Below, piece after piece: positions 23,465 through 35,860 of a DNA stretch of 64,000 nucleotides. Source of the DNA: Rhineura floridana (taxonomy: Eukaryota > Chordata > Lepidosauria > Squamata > Rhineuridae); contig NC_084482.1 in assembly GCF_030035675.1 (NCBI RefSeq), positions 187,647,873-187,711,872 on the forward strand, given 5' to 3'. The notes below the pieces were generated by a model. The model was not told where the DNA came from, ran no database searches, and worked only from the letters and a program-made list of their open reading frames with translations. Numbering within the stretch: the stretch's first letter is position 1; each line of letters begins with the position of its first letter. Position numbers and translations under genes: made by a program.

Positions 23465-25705
23465 CCAAAAAGATGACTGTACATGTGGACGTCACCAAAT
23501 GGTCAATATAGGAATCAAATTGATTATATAATTGGTTGCAGAAGATGGAGAAATTCCATACTTTCTGCAAAAACAAGACCAGGAGCAGACTGCGGTACAA
23601 ATCATGAACTGGTTGTATTGAAAATCAGAGTGAAGCTAAAGAAGAACAAAGCAATCATAATGCCAAAATACAATTTAAATAACATCCCAGAAGAATATAA
23701 AGATAAGGAACAGATTTGAGGCTTTAAACTTAGTTGACAGAGAACTAGAAGAACTATGGAATGAAGTCAGAGACGTTATCGGAAAAATGCAAAAAGACAA
23801 TACCTCTAGTTAAAAAGAGAGAAAGACCTCAATGGATGACTGAAGAAACTCATAAAATGGTTAACGAGAGAAGGAAAGCAAAAGCAAGAAGAGATACACG
23901 GTCAGAACCCTAAATACAACAATACAGTGACTAGTATGTAGGGATAAAGAGAACTATTACAATAGTTATTGTACAGAAATAGAAGAGGACAACAAAAACG
24001 GAAGAAAAAGAGCCCTATTCCAAAAGATGAGAGAAATGAAAGGGAAATTTAAAGCAAGAGTAGAGATGTTGAATAATCAACAGGGGAACACACTGACTGA
24101 CCGAGATGAAATAAAAAGAAGATGGAAGCAATACACCGAAGAACTCTATAAAAGAGATGCCAGGAGGACAGAGTCATTCATGGAGGAACTGTATGATGAA
24201 GAACCAGAAATTTTAGAATATAAGGTGAAAGCTGCTCTTAAAATACTTGGAAGAAACAAAGCCCCAGGAACAGATGGCATACCAATAGAGTTGCTACAAG
24301 CTACTGAGACTTAATCTGTCCAAATTTTGACAAAAGGTTGTCAATAAATTTGGAAAACTAAACAATGGCCTACAGACTAGAAGCATTCAATATACATCCC
24401 AATTCCAAAGAAAGGGGATCCCAGGGAATGCAGTAATTATCGAACTATTGCCTTAATATCCCATGCAAGTAAAGTAATGCTCAAGATTCTACAACAAAGG
24501 CTCTTACCATATATGGAGTGAGAAATGCCAGACGTCCAAGCTGGATTTAGAAAGGGAAGAGGTACAAGAGATCATATCGCAAACATATGTTGGATAATGG
24601 AACGGACCAAGGAATTTCAGAAGAAAATCACCCTGTGCTTTATAGAGTACAGCAAAGCCTTTGACTTAGATCATGAAAAACTATGGAATGCTTTAAAAGA
24701 AATGGGGGTGCCACAGCATCTGATTGTCCTGATGCACAACCTATACTCTGGACAAGAGGTTACTATAAGGACAGAATATGGAGAAACCGATTGGTTCCCA
24801 GTTGGAAAGGGTGTGAGACGAGGTGTATTTTATCACCCTATTTATTTAATCTATACACAGAACATATCATACAGAAAGCAGGATTGGACCAAGATGGAGG
24901 TGTGAAAATTGGAGGGAGAAAAATCAATAATTTAAGATATGCAGGAGATACCATACTACTAGCAGAAACCAGTAACAATTTGAAATGAATGCTGATGAAA
25001 GTAAAAGAGCAAAAGCAGGACTACAGCTGAACGTCAAAAAGACTAAAGTAATGACAACAGATATATGTAACTTTAAAGTTGACAATGAGGACGTTGAACT
25101 TGTCAAGGATTATCGATACCTCGGCACAGTCATTAACCAAAATGGAGACAATAGTCAAGAAATCAGAAGAAGGATAGGACTGGGAGGACAGCTATGAGAG
25201 AACTAGAAAAGGTCCTCAAATGCAAAGATGTATCACTGAACACTAAAATCAGGATCATTCAGACCATGGTATTCCCAATCTCTATGTATGGATGTGAAAG
25301 TTGGACAGTGAAAAAAGCGGATAAGAGAAGAATCAACTCGTTTGAAATGTGGTGTTGGAGGAGAGCTTTGCAGATACCATAGACTGCGAAAAAGACAAAT
25401 AATTGGGTGTTAGAACAAATTAAACCAGAACTGTCACTAGAAGCTAAAATGATGAAACTGAGGTTATCATACTTTGGACACATCATGAGAAGACATGATT
25501 CATGAGAAAAGACAATAATGCTGGGGAAAATAGAAGGGAGTAGAAAAAGAGGAAGGCCAAACAAGAGATGGATTGATTCCATAAAGGAAGCCGCAGACAT
25601 GAATTTACAAGATCTGAATAGGGTGGTTGACGATAGATGCTGTTGGAGGTTGCTGATTCATAGGGTCAACATTTCGTAATCGACTTGAAGGCACATAACA
25701 AAAAA
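23465..25705 (+). mobile_element. BovB (RTE) LINE, 2.2 kb, 5'-truncated and decayed
   Basis: Pieces of BovB ORF2 in order: the end of the AP endonuclease (TSPNGQYRNQIDYIIG near 23490, NHELVVLKIRVKLKK near 23600); the finger region (NKAPGTDGIPIELLQATET, ending near 24314); ISHASKVMLKILQQRL-type residues near 24450; GFRKGRGTRDHIANICW near 24545; SKAFDLDHEKLW (motif A); and GDTILLAETSNNLK, where motif C reads YAGD instead of YADD. The C-terminal SMYGCESWTVKKADKR follows, and the 3' signature 'gacttgaaggcacataacaa' ends the copy. Several stops and frame changes interrupt it, including one after ATET and one in motif B. It is inactive. Confidence 0.88.
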
Positions 25706-28700
25706 CTTGCATGTACCTTCACACTGCAGTCAATATTTTATTTATTATTAAAATTATACTCCACCCTTCCTCCCAAAAGGAGCCCATTGTTAGCAAGTGC
25801 TGAACATGTTATGGCTGTTTCACGCATTACACAAAAGACAAGCCCAAATTTTGTTTTAATATGGAAGCTTGTGGAGAGTGAAGTCTAAAGAGACATAGCC
25901 TGAAGGCATGCTCATGTAATTTTCTCTGTAGAGACATAGCAGATAAATGGAAACCCACACAAAGCAGTCTCTAGATTATTGCTCATTTGTTCCATTACAA
26001 CAGCATTATGTAGCTGTGCCCCAGGGAACCTTAAAACCCAGTGCAGATAGCACAGTCAGCAGAGAACTTCCAACATTCCACATGTCAGATAATGAAGCCG
26101 CTAATGCTTTCACTGAGTGTGGTTGTTTCTACCCCATATACTTCTCTGCGTGCATCAAAGTTAATCTTAAACAGCCTCTGCCACAGTCTAAGACACTGAG
26201 TTTGAAACTTGCCAAAAGTCAAGAGTGATAGTATGATGTTCAGCATGAATATTGGCATAAACATATAAAGCAATTACTTATGTGTCCTATGGAAGAAAAG
26301 GACAACTGTAGGGTTTTTTGGGGGGGAGGGGAGACAGGGAAATCACCCTCACACCACCTATGTAGTTTCCATCACACCACTGATATAGTTTCCATCTGGC
26401 AAAGGGCCTGCTGCTTTCTCAAGCCACAAACACAGATTGCCTTTGCTTTGGCATAAAATCTGCTGCATCTCCCAGTACTCTCTGCCAGTGGGGCTATAGC
26501 CCTTGATCAAGGATAGCTTACATGGTACTTTCCAGATGTTGTTAGACTACAACTCTCATAATCATAATGCCTGACCCTTGGCCATGCTGGCAAGGGCTGA
26601 TGGGAGTTGTAATCCAACTTCTGGAAGGCACCACATTACCTACCCCTAGGCGTAGGCAGTCAAGTTTTCTTATTCTGACACCTCTTCTGGCTGTAATGAC
26701 AAGTGTTCTAAAGTACTCAGAGCATTAGGCTCACAAGCAAGCGCCTCAGTAGTTTCAGACTTCAGAGGTGGCAGGCTAGCATAACTATTTGCATTTCTCT
26801 TCTGAAATGGCATCTCTGCATATCTTACTGCAGTCAACCAACAGGACAGTTGACACATGGGAAGATGCAAAAGTTGCACTTTACAAACGTTACAAAAAGG
26901 TGTAGGAAACACTTTTTTTTTGTTCCCCGTTTCAACTACAACTAACCAAAGCTGCTCTGAATGTGTAGCCTCTGCTGAGATGCTTGATAAATTCCATGAT
27001 GACTGATGAACAAGAGAATCAACTGGCTAACATTTTACAAAGCTTTACATTATTTTCAGCTGGGAAAAAGGAAACACGCTTGTGTCAGAAAACGCCTACT
27101 TTCTCTTCTCTCTTTCATTCACTCTACACATAGAAATCAAAGAGGCTATTCAGAAGCAAGCAGGACACAACTACAGTAACTTTAAAATGTACATGTTAGA
27201 CTTTCATATAGCTTTGATATAAATCTTAAAATGATGCAATGGGGAGTCAGAAGATTAATAATTTAAGGAAATAGAACTTCAATGTATCATTGTATTCCAA
27301 TAATGCACAATTGTACAGATCGGATGAAATCTGGCATATGGAATTGGTTTTTTTTTTTGTTACTCCAAGATAGTAGAAAGGCAATACCTCTTATTGCACA
27401 AGAAGTATATATGCAACAAATTTCTCAAGGCAGAGGTGTTGTGTATTGCAGCTATTTTAATCTAAAATAACATACTGATCAAATTAACTAGGAACGCAGA
27501 TTTTTCAGTCTTCTTGTGCAGCTCATGTTTTAACCAATCTTTCATAATCATACAAATATGACCATGTGAACTCAACCATTTAAGACCACTATATTAATGT
27601 TTGTTCTACAACTTTTAAGAATATAATTTCAAAAGGGAACAACTGTGCTGAATGGTTTCAAGAAGACGTCTTCCACCCAAAACATCTTTCTGTGCAAGAT
27701 TTTACAGCATAACCCAGCTTTATAAGTAAAGCCCAAAGCATTTGATGCATCTTAGTAACAGTACACATTATTTTAAACTTTGAAAATAATGGCAGAGCAT
27801 TTAATGAACATGACGTAATAATGGCCAGCTTAATATTGCTACCTGCCAGTTTAAAAACATCAAAATTCCATTTTGGGAGTTAGAAAAACTAGTTTACCTT
27901 ACTTAATATGGGCTGTCACCCAGGAAACAAGGCCTAACTCTCCCCTCAATTCATCCTGTTTAGTTAATAGATACTCAATCAACCTTCAGCATGCATAAAT
28001 ATTTTGGAGGGACTGATTACAGTATTACAGGATGGTGTAATTTAGAAATTCTATCCTTCCTGGAATTATCAAGCATTATCATTTAAACTGTGAACAGGCA
28101 GGATTGAACAAGCAGCTCTGGTGCATGTAATTCATGTCTTGGCCCAACTCTTATGGGTCCAGGGAACAGGAGGCATGGATGTTGGAGCTCTTTACCAACA
28201 TGCAGGGAGGGGATTAGACAAATGAAGAGATGGAACTGGTAACTTAAGCTCTCTCTCTTGTACACACACTTGATTTTGGTAAGACGGCCGTGCAGGAGAA
28301 AAATAGACTGTTCCAGGAGTACCTAGGAGCATGTGTCCAGAGAGTAATCTTAAACCTAGTGAAAAGGTTTGTTTTTTTTAAATGGAAACATTAAGCCTGC
28401 TTTGTACTACCAGTCAAGCCCTTAACAAAGGAAAGTTGTCAGTATATTGTTTTACACACCTGCTGAAAACTACCCAGTCATATAACCTTAGTAAAAAAAA
28501 AATCAAATTTTTTTCGAACAAAAAATTGTTTTAGAAGTTTTACTGATTTAATGATGGTTTTCTACATATTTCTTTTTACTTGTTTTGTATTTTTTAGCAA
28601 TGTTTTATTTATAATTTTATTTGTATACTGCAGAGACTTCCACTTAAGCAGTTTATAAATCTTTTAAATAAAGCACCTAGGTAATCTTTTCAATTTTCAC

Positions 28701-29690
28701 CCACTTATCCTCTAAAAGAAACTACTTTATTTCATAAATGGGTTATGCAAGTTTTGCACCTCTGTGTTATGAATGAGCCTGTCTAGATTGCTTTGTCATG
28801 TTTGCTTACAAGAGGCTTCATGCCCAGTTAATGCTGAGTTTCCTTTCCCCTTGCTGTGTCCAGTGCAGGACTACGTCAGAGTCCTGTCAGTGCAAGGATT
28901 ACTGCTAGCATAACAGGACCTCACCCCCCCATCCTCCTAAATCTCTAAGCGTCCCACACCCCAAACCCTCTGGATCAGATTTGAGGAGCGTGCGGGGAGC
29001 ACACAGGGGCCAGCAGTAGCGGTAATTCTGCATTGACAGATATGCCAGCTGAATACTGTCTATAAGCTTAGCCATTGTGTTTATTGTGGGGCATCCAAAA
29101 GGCCCTTCATTTGATGTAGTTGCGAAGAACCAGTCTTTGCTACCAGATTAAAAAAAAAACTACAGACTGAGAGTTTAACTCCTGTGCAAAACCCCAGGGA
29201 GTTTAAAGGTAGGTTTTAAAAAAAAAAAAACCTTTATAAGGCAAAGACAAAGACTGAAAAAAAGCAAGAGGTGTGCAAATTGAATAGGAAAAATTATACA
29301 TATTCTCATCAGCAAGTATTCTTATTACTGGAGAATTCACACAAGATATAGAAAAGTACAGTTTCACACAACGCATAATAAATCTATTGCACTCATTAAT
29401 ACAGCCACTTCCAAAAACAATTTGAGGGAGACAAGACTCGATGAACGCATATAGGATAAATCTGTCCACAGCAGACTTCCAATTACTAGAATGATTAATG
29501 TGAGGAGATAGGCTGATGAGATCAGTCTCTCCCAGAGACATCTAGCTGTTGGCAACTGCCTGTTGTCAGAATGCAGAACTAATGGGACTGATCCAACCCA
29601 AAGTGACTGCTCTTTAATACTTTTTATCAAAGAAGACCTAGCCAGGATAAGAGCCAAGGATAAGAAACTTAAAAGCACTTTTTATCTTCT
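25706..29690. other. Intergenic DNA between HTD2 and PXK
   Basis: Apart from an L2-like tail near 25725-25790 and a palindromic MITE at 26524-26640, I recognise nothing here. The region is AT-rich with only short frames, and no further exon or RNA gene could be supported. Confidence 0.5.
26524..26640. repeat. Palindromic MITE
   Basis: 'ccagatgttgttagactaca' and 'gatgggagttgtaatccaac' form the arms, with 'cccttggccatgctggcaag' in the centre; same family as 692-805. Confidence 0.65.
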
Positions 29691-29699
29691 GCTTTTCAC

Positions 29700-30113
29700 T
29701 TTTCACTTCTATTTGAGGCTTGTGTTCCCGAAGGAACTTGGCATGTTCAGTCTGGTGAAGAGAAGGCTGAGGGGTGACATGATTACACTCTTTAAGTACC
29801 TGAAGGGCTGTCACATAGAGGAGGGTACAGATTTGTTCTCTGCTGCCCCAGAGGGTAGGACTAGGTCTAATGGTTTTAAGTTGCAGGAGCATAGATTCAG
29901 ATTGGACATTAGAAGGAACTTGACAGTAAGGGCAGTTCGGCAATGGAACCGACTGCCTAGGGAGGTGGTGGGATCCCCTTCGCTGGATGTCTTCAAGCAG
30001 AGGCTGGACAGCTATCTGCGGGAGATGCTCTAGCTGTGGATTTCCTGCTGTGAGCAGGGGGTTGGACTTGATGGCCTACAAGGCCCCTTCCAACTCTATG
30101 ATTCTATGATCTC
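29700..30113 (+). mobile_element. CR1 LINE, 3' end
   Basis: The classic CR1 C-terminus is open from about 29720 to 30033: GMFSLVKRRLRGDMITLFKY, then EGTDLFSAAPEGRTRSNG, FRLDIRRNLTVRAVRQWNRL and PREVVGSPSLDVFKQRLDSY. The 3' untranslated end has 'ggttggacttgatggcctac' and finishes in 'aactctatgattctatgat', the CR1 terminal repeat. It lies about 330 bp downstream of the HTD2 stop. Confidence 0.92.
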
Positions 30114-30258
30114 ACCAACATTTCCATTTGAGGCTAACATTCTGTTTGAGGCTTGTGGCCTGATAAAAAGATGCTTTCTTAAATCAGAGCCCAATGCCAA
30201 AGGGTTAGGATTAAATGAACTTTTCCCAAGTTCCCAATTAACTTAAATAACTAGGTGA

Positions 30259-30264
30259 TTTAAT
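30259..30264 (-). promoter_or_regulatory. Candidate HTD2/RPP14 polyadenylation signal (ATTAAA)
   Basis: The first canonical-type hexamer downstream of the HTD2 stop on the minus strand is ATTAAA, about 180 bases past the stop and before the CR1 insertion. No AATAAA is seen in between. This would give a short 3' UTR; use of a more distal site cannot be excluded. Confidence 0.4.
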
Positions 30265-30443
30265 ATTTCACAAATGTTATGCAATAGTGAGATAAAATAC
30301 ACAGATATAGATAAGTACAAGATGTACTCCATGTACTAATGAACATTTCTATCAACTAGCATAGATCTTTGTCCTGAAAAGTAATTAAATGTATGCCATG
30401 AATGCTATTCATGACCTCTGCAACAATATATTGTACCATGGGA

Positions 30444-30965
30444 TCAGATATGAGACTTCTGATCATCTGGCAACATGACTTTAACAGTGCCTTTCATAAC
30501 AGTTTTACTGCTTTCTACAGCAGTACAAGACACTGAAATATAAGCAAGACATCTCTTCAGTTTCTTCACTTCTGCTGCAGCTAAGACCTCTTCTCCAACA
30601 TATAATGGGGATGGAAAACTAATTTCCTGAGAAAGAAAAACACAGCCATGCCCTGGCATTTTAGTACCCAAAACAGCAGAAATAAGTCCGTTGATCAGAA
30701 CACCATGTACAACTGTTTTCCCAAATCTTGATCTCTTTGCATATTCTTCATCCAGATGCAATGGGTTTATGTCCCCTGTTAACTCAGAAAAGGTAACAAC
30801 ATCCATCTGTGTAAACGTCTTAGTTAGTGCAGCCTTATCTCCAACTTGTATGTGCAAATGCTGAACAGAAGGTTGAATGAGTGGAATGGTAATGTTTGGC
30901 TTTGTCAGGAATCTTCTCTGGAGTCTCACATATAAAAATCTGCATTTCAGCAACACTATCAGCAT
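30444..30965 (-). CDS. HTD2: HTD2, mitochondrial 3-hydroxyacyl-thioester dehydratase type 2
   Basis: A single-exon frame of 173 residues from the ATG at 30965. HTD2 removes water from 3-hydroxyacyl-ACP in mitochondrial type II fatty acid synthesis, the route to octanoate for lipoate. The protein is a hot-dog-fold (R)-hydratase of about the vertebrate length (human about 168). The N-terminus (about 1-33) is basic and lacks acidic residues, fitting a mitochondrial presequence. The hydratase motif is clear at about 59-77: [19 protein letters not shown] with the catalytic Asp65 and His70, then [21 protein letters not shown]-terminal segments [20 protein letters not shown] and [16 protein letters not shown] match vertebrate HTD2. 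The frame stays open three codons upstream to a TTG, but ATG at 30965 is the better start. It begins 54 bases after the RPP14 stop, in the same exon, so translation likely needs reinitiation, leaky scanning or an alternative transcript. Confidence 0.95.
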   Translation of the reverse strand: MLIVLLKCRFLYVRLQRRFLTKPNITIPLIQPSVQHLHIQVGDKAALTKTFTQMDVVTFSELTGDINPLHLDEEYAKRSRFGKTVVHGVLINGLISAVLGTKMPGHGCVFLSQEISFPSPLYVGEEVLAAAEVKKLKRCLAYISVSCTAVESSKTVMKGTVKVMLPDDQKSHI

Positions 30966-31019
30966 CTTAGACAACTCTGGCTTTTCACAAGCTTAGTCAG
31001 TTGCCTCTTCTGTGTGTGT

Positions 31020-31076
31020 TTAATCCAGTACCAGCTCTCTGCTGTTCCCAGCTAACGCAAGAAGAAACGGAGAGGT
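31020..31076 (-). CDS. RPP14: RPP14 coding exon 5 (C-terminal)
   Basis: After a polypyrimidine-AG acceptor (…CCCCTAG) at 31077-31080 the exon encodes TSPFLLALAGNSRELVLD and a TAA stop at 31020-31022. The human protein, from recall, ends almost identically (SPFLLALSGNSRELVLD). RPP14 is a small Pop5-like subunit of nuclear RNase P and RNase MRP, which mature the 5' ends of tRNAs and process pre-rRNA. The same exon continues into the HTD2 frame. Confidence 0.93.
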   Translation of the reverse strand, partial: TSPFLLALAGNSRELVLD

Positions 31077-31179
31077 CTAGGGGAAAAAACCACAAAGGAA
31101 CATAAATTTCAAAACAAGAAAAGGAAAATTACCAGCCAACTCAATTCCTTATGTCAAAGCAAAATTTGAGCAACCTATG

Positions 31180-31345
31180 CCAACTAAAAGAGATGGATTG
31201 ATTCCATAAAGGGAGCCACAGACCTGAGCTTACAAGATCTGAACAGGGTGGTTCATGACAGATGCTCTTGGAGGTCACTGATTCATAGGGTCGCCATAAG
31301 TAATAGTCGACTTGGAGGCACCTAACATCAACAACATGCCAACTA
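31180..31345 (+). mobile_element. BovB 3'-end fragment in RPP14 intron
   Basis: Antisense to RPP14, this fragment starts at 'agatggattgattccataaa' and ends with 'gtcgacttggaggcacctaa', followed by a short (CAA)-like tail. It covers only the last part of the BovB reverse-transcriptase frame and its 3' end. Confidence 0.85.
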
Positions 31346-32364
31346 AATGAAAGTTGATTCATCTCCTTGGACCAAATTTAATAAATGTAAGCCCAAGAGG
31401 TGAGCGTTAAGTGGCTGACCTGGGCATTTCAATGAAAATGGGAGAGCAGGAAGGAGAGCACACTCTGCTCTGCAGTGACATTACAACCAAAAGCAGCTTT
31501 CATGCTAAATCAGTTGCTAGTGACAGCCTACAAAATTATTTGTATTCAGTAGAGAGCCAAGGACAAAAGGGTGGATTGTTTTCACAAAATGCAACCACAA
31601 TATGACGTAACAGCAAATTGGCAAGTACAGAATTGAATATTCTTGGTGTGACTAGACTCCAAGCAAGTTTGGCATTGTTTCTATATTCATTTATTGTTTA
31701 CATTTCTATCCCACTTTTCTGCACTAGACACCCAAGGCTGTTAACAATATAACTATATTATAAATATAAAGATATTGTAAACATAGATAAACATCTTCAA
31801 AGGGGAAAAAGGCACCTCAGAACACACAAAAGACCCTACGTTTCTAAACAATCCCATATATAAAAGAACTGGTCCTTTATCGATAACAGTATAGTGCATA
31901 GATTTCCACCATCTAAAAGTTCCAGGGCAGCAACCAAAAGTATCTAACAAACAATGGCATTAGACAGGCCTTAAACTGATTGACTTATCATGAAGGGAGT
32001 GAACTGCAATTAGCCAAAAAGTGTGAAGCAGAATTCTGATCTATCAGTATTAACCAGTGATTGAAATACTCCTTCCAGAAAGCCATGTTTTATCTACCCA
32101 GGACTATTAACCACAGAGGCAAATCAAAGGAAGTGTAGGACTTAAAATGAATTACAACTATTTCACTATTGAAAAAGCAACCATATAATATTCAAATATC
32201 AATCAATATCAGAAATTCCTTATTTGAGCTATTTATTGTATACTGCTTTTGGTTTCTCAGGGGAAATTGAGGAAATAAAGCTTTAAAAAATTACATTTTC
32301 CATGCAGGTACTACAAACCAATACTGAACAAACTTTGAAGTGATCAGGTATCACATATACATCT

Positions 32365-32450
32365 TTAGGCTACAATCCTTCCTACATTTACCTGGGGGTA
32401 AGTCCCACTGAACTCAATGGGACTTGCTTACAAATAGATCCCCAAAATAC
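32365..32450. repeat. Palindromic MITE, 'GCAATCCT' family
   Basis: 'aggctacaatccttcctaca' and the inner 'gtcccactgaactcaatggg' are hallmarks of this family; it lies in RPP14 intron 4, about 65 bp beyond the donor of coding exon 4. Confidence 0.55.
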
Positions 32451-32514
32451 AACTACACTGCTAGATGGCCTTATAACCTAGACTAGGTTGGTTGCATAGC
32501 GTTGTAACTCTTAC

Positions 32515-32610
32515 CTGCATCACCCTAAATGCACACTTTCTGTTCTGATAAGAACCAAACAGCGTCAGAGCACTCCACAGCTTTACCAGGCCACTGTTCA
32601 GATGACAGAA
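32515..32610 (-). CDS. RPP14: RPP14 coding exon 4
   Basis: A 96-base exon (32 codons, phase 0 at both ends) encoding FCHLNSGLVKLWSALTLFGS then YQNRKCAFRVMQ. It matches the conserved vertebrate RPP14 segment ICSSGLVKLWSSLTLLGSYKGKKCAFRVIQ, recalled from human. The donor CAG/GTAAGA is strong. The acceptor (…TACCTAG before TTCTGTC) gives two residues more than human at the exon start (FCHLNSG against ICSSG), so a slightly different acceptor is possible. Confidence 0.9.
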
Positions 32611-33208
32611 CTAGGTACATTAGTGAAAACTACCAAGAGATGCGAAAATAAAACAAGTACTCATACTGCATAAAAGGAAGACAAATATTAAGTCTGCAGT
32701 CTCGTTCATGGCCGCAATGATCCATAGGTCTGTATTGTTGGAATTCTTCAGCACATACTTTTGGTAGGCCAGAACAAAGTGAGCAAACTTTTCTTCTTTT
32801 AGCAGAATGCAGAGCCAATGCTGGCTGATATAACAGTCTCTTTTATTCTTTCAGAGACCACCTTGCACAGGAATGGTAACTGGTTATAAGAAACCAATCA
32901 GAATTTTGCCAGATAACTTGAATATTTTTTGTTAACATTGTGTAGGCCTGATACCAGTACTTGATGCTGGCATCTTGAAGTTTGAAGTATTTTTCTCAGC
33001 CCTGACCTTTAAAGACCAACAGGCCAATACACCTAAGCCACTATTAGGTGACACTCATACACCCAAGTGGCAACAATCCTACATATCAACCAAGCTTGTG
33101 ACATCCCGCTTAAACATAAAGATAATTCCCTTCATTTTTAGAGAGCCTTGCTTTTACCAACAATGCTTATCAAGAATGTATATTCAGAGTTTCTTACGCA
33201 TTAGGTAC

Positions 33209-33274
33209 TCTAAGTATTGCAGACAAGGTTTTTTCCTCATATGTCAGTATATCAACAGGCAAAGTTGCACCAAC
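33209..33274 (-). CDS. RPP14: RPP14 coding exon 3
   Basis: A 66-base exon (22 codons, phase 0) after a TTTTAG acceptor, encoding VGATLPVDILTYEEKTLSAI followed by LR. Human RPP14 has VDAALPLDILTYEEKTLSAILR at this place. The donor is AGA/GTACCT, a weak match to consensus. If it were not used, translation would stop four codons later. Confidence 0.93.
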
Positions 33275-33480
33275 CTAAAAAAGAGGCATGCCATTATTAC
33301 TATGAACTGCTTTACGTTGTTTCATAAACAAAAATTTCCCTAGCAGGTTTAGCTGTTTTTAAAGCCCTAAGTGTTTGGTACTGGGATACCTAAAGGGCTG
33401 CCTATAGTGAAGTGTACCTTTCTGAGACTTAAGATTGGTACTGGGGTAACTGCTTCCTGGCCTACCAGCAAGGGCTAGGC

Positions 33481-33545
33481 TGTTGTTGTTGTTGTTGATG
33501 ATGATGATAATAATAATAATAGTAATAGTAATAATAATAGATTAC
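33481..33545. repeat. (GTT)n-(GAT)n-(AAT)n microsatellite and L2-like tail
   Basis: Compound trinucleotide repeat followed by 'agattacccgcccttcaccc', a box typical of antisense L2 3' ends. The simple repeat probably derives from the L2 tail. Confidence 0.7.
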
Positions 33546-33832
33546 CCGCCCTTCACCCTGAGGTCCCAGTGTGGGTTACAATAGTTTAAACATCATAAAA
33601 GATATGTGGGTCCTAAAAATATACATCTCAGGTGTCAAAGGCTAGGACAGTAGTTCCCAAAGTTTGTCCCACGGACTCGTGAAATTGCTGATGGTCTTGG
33701 CAGACCACTTCATGATTTTTCTACCTGTTGTAGGAATTGTGCTGTGCTCGATGCTGTATGATTTTCAATTGTATTTTATTGCTTCTTTTATTATTACTTA
33801 TATTGTATTTTATTGCATTACAATTTGCATTC

Positions 33833-34006
33833 CATAGAACTGGTGTAGTGGTTAAGGTGTTGGACTACAACTTGGGAGACCAGGGGTTGAATCCCCACAT
33901 AGCCAGCCATGAAGCTCACTGGGTGACCTTGGGCCTCTCAGCCTCATGAAAACCCTATTCATAGGGTCGCCATAAGTCGGAATCGACTTGAAGGCAGTAC
34001 ATTTTC
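33833..34006 (+). mobile_element. Sauria-type SINE in RPP14 intron 2
   Basis: The tRNA-like head 'gtagtggttaaggtgttgga' and box B 'ggggttgaatccccacatag' are followed by 'aagctcactgggtgaccttg'. The central block is shortened. The BovB-like tail, 'atagggtcgccataagtcgg', is followed by 'aatcgacttgaaggcagt'. Confidence 0.88.
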
Positions 34007-34129
34007 GTTAGAACTCAAACTATAATACATTGAATTGAATATAAAAGAAGCAATAAAAATACAATAAAATCCATATGGATATTTAATGTGGGCATGCCAC
34101 GGACCACCTGAATGAAGCTTGTCCAGCGA

Positions 34130-34680
34130 CGTTTGTTTGTTTATTTAGTTATTTGTTTACCACCCCATAGCCGGAGCTCTCTGGGCAGTTTACAGCAATT
34201 AAAAACATTAAAAACAAATATACAAATTTTAAAACACAAACAACAATTTAAAAACACAATTTAAAAAGTGTAAAAACAATTTAAAAACACATGCTAAAAT
34301 GCCTGGGAGAAGAGGAAAGTCTTGACCTGGCGCCAAAAAGATAACAGCGTTGGCACCAGGCACACCTCGTCAGAAAAATCATTCCATAATTTGGGGGGCC
34401 ACCACTGAGAAGGCCCTTTCTCAGATGCACCTCTGTGTCAGGTTAGCAAGTATAAGAACAGGTCCTTCTCTGTGGTAGCCCACCATCTGTGGAATACTCT
34501 CCCCAGAGGGCCCCACTTTGTTGATTTTTAGAAGAGCCCTAACATTTTTATTCTGCTTCTGAATGATTTTGTGATGCTGTGTTTTAATGATTATATTTAC
34601 CGCTGTTATTTTAATATTAACATTGTTGCTTGTTATTTTAATAGTTTGCATTCCATTTTATTATAAACCTATAAACATAT
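34130..34680. mobile_element. Two L2-clade 3' ends, head to head
   Basis: 34130-34430 is antisense L2, with the tail box 'gagctctctgggcagtttac' and the antisense form of RAFSVVAPKLWND near 34390. At about 34430 a plus-strand L2-like tail begins ('ccttctctgtggtagcccac') and runs to about 34680. Neither retains an open frame. They lie in RPP14 intron 2. Confidence 0.65.
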
Positions 34681-35220
34681 ATTGACAATTTGAATCCACA
34701 ATCAATTTATAACCTTCCACCATATCTAGTAATCAGAACTTTCTACAATTAAAACACATATAAATTATAATCGTATCAACAATGAGAAAGCTTCAAATAA
34801 TTCTAAAGTGTACTCCTGTTTCATATAATTAGAAAAGGGGAACCAGAACCTATCAAATTGTTCTTGATTGTCTTCATACCATTTTGAGAGGTTTTGACAT
34901 CATGATAACCGTACCATGCCTAATTGAGCCATTCTTGCTCAGTAGGAACTATACAATTGCACCATTTAGCTGCCAGTGTTTTGGCTGCAGTTAACGAAGT
35001 TCCCACTAAATTATGCTCTGGGCCCACATCTTTTTAAACATAATCTAGCAGCATTTATAAGGGACATATTGGTATATTCTTATCAAATAATGTTCTGTAT
35101 TATTTTAATGATTCTCTCCCAGAGGTTTCTGACTTTCTCACACATAACAATGGCTTGTCATCTTATATTCATGTGTTACTAATTGTTTTGTAAATTCCCT
35201 TGGGAGGGTGAACAACCTAA

Positions 35221-35447
35221 AAATGGAAATGGACTGCCTTCAAGTCAATCCCGATTTATGGTGACCCTATGAGTAGGGTTTTCATGGTAAGCGGTATTCA
35301 GAGGTAGGTTTACCATTGCCTTCCTCTGAGACTGAGAGGCAGTGACTGCCCCAAGGCCATCCAGTGAGCTTCATGGCTGTGTGGGGATTCAAACCCTGAT
35401 CTCCCAGCTTGTAGTCCAACACACTAACCACTATGCCACACTGGCAA
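35221..35447 (-). mobile_element. Sauria-type SINE in RPP14 intron 2
   Basis: A nearly complete copy, in the same orientation as RPP14. On the plus strand it starts with the antisense BovB tail ('ggactgccttcaagtcaatc'), continues through 'ttaccattgccttcctctga', and ends with the antisense tRNA-like head ('cacactaaccactatgccac'). Confidence 0.88.
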
Positions 35448-35760
35448 GATGATGATAAACATCTGTTAGATAAATAAAAAAAAAACCCTTTTAAAGGTCA
35501 TACTCAAGTATGGAAAGAGAGATCTGCATTTTCATTATGAGTTCTGTATTTAGATTAAGCTTAGTAGAGAAAGACTTGTACTTCTTTCAGCACATTTTAC
35601 TCTGAGTTCAAACAAACAGGATATAAATGGAGAATGGCGAACAGGAATCATAAAGAGGATGGACCACATAAAACTTGCAAATTGAATTTGCTGAATATAT
35701 ATTGACATTTTATATCACTCCTTCCCTTCATCCTCTTCTCTCAGTATAGCTACAGCATTT

Positions 35761-35860
35761 CATAGAATCATAGAATAGTAGAGTTGGAAGGGGCCTATAA
35801 GGCCATCACGTCCAACCCCCTGCTCAATGCAGGAATCCATTTCATCCGTTAAAGCCAGGA
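35761..35860 (-). mobile_element. CR1 3'-end fragment
   Basis: Antisense terminal 100 bp of CR1: 'atagaatcatagaatagtag', then 'agttggaaggggcctataag' and 'gtccaaccccctgctcaatg'. It matches the 3' ends at 30113 and 59980. Confidence 0.88.

Noticed and set aside
30966-30974. HTD2 starting at an upstream TTG
   Set aside because: The frame is open three more codons to a TTG, but a normal ATG at 30965 gives the expected length and presequence.
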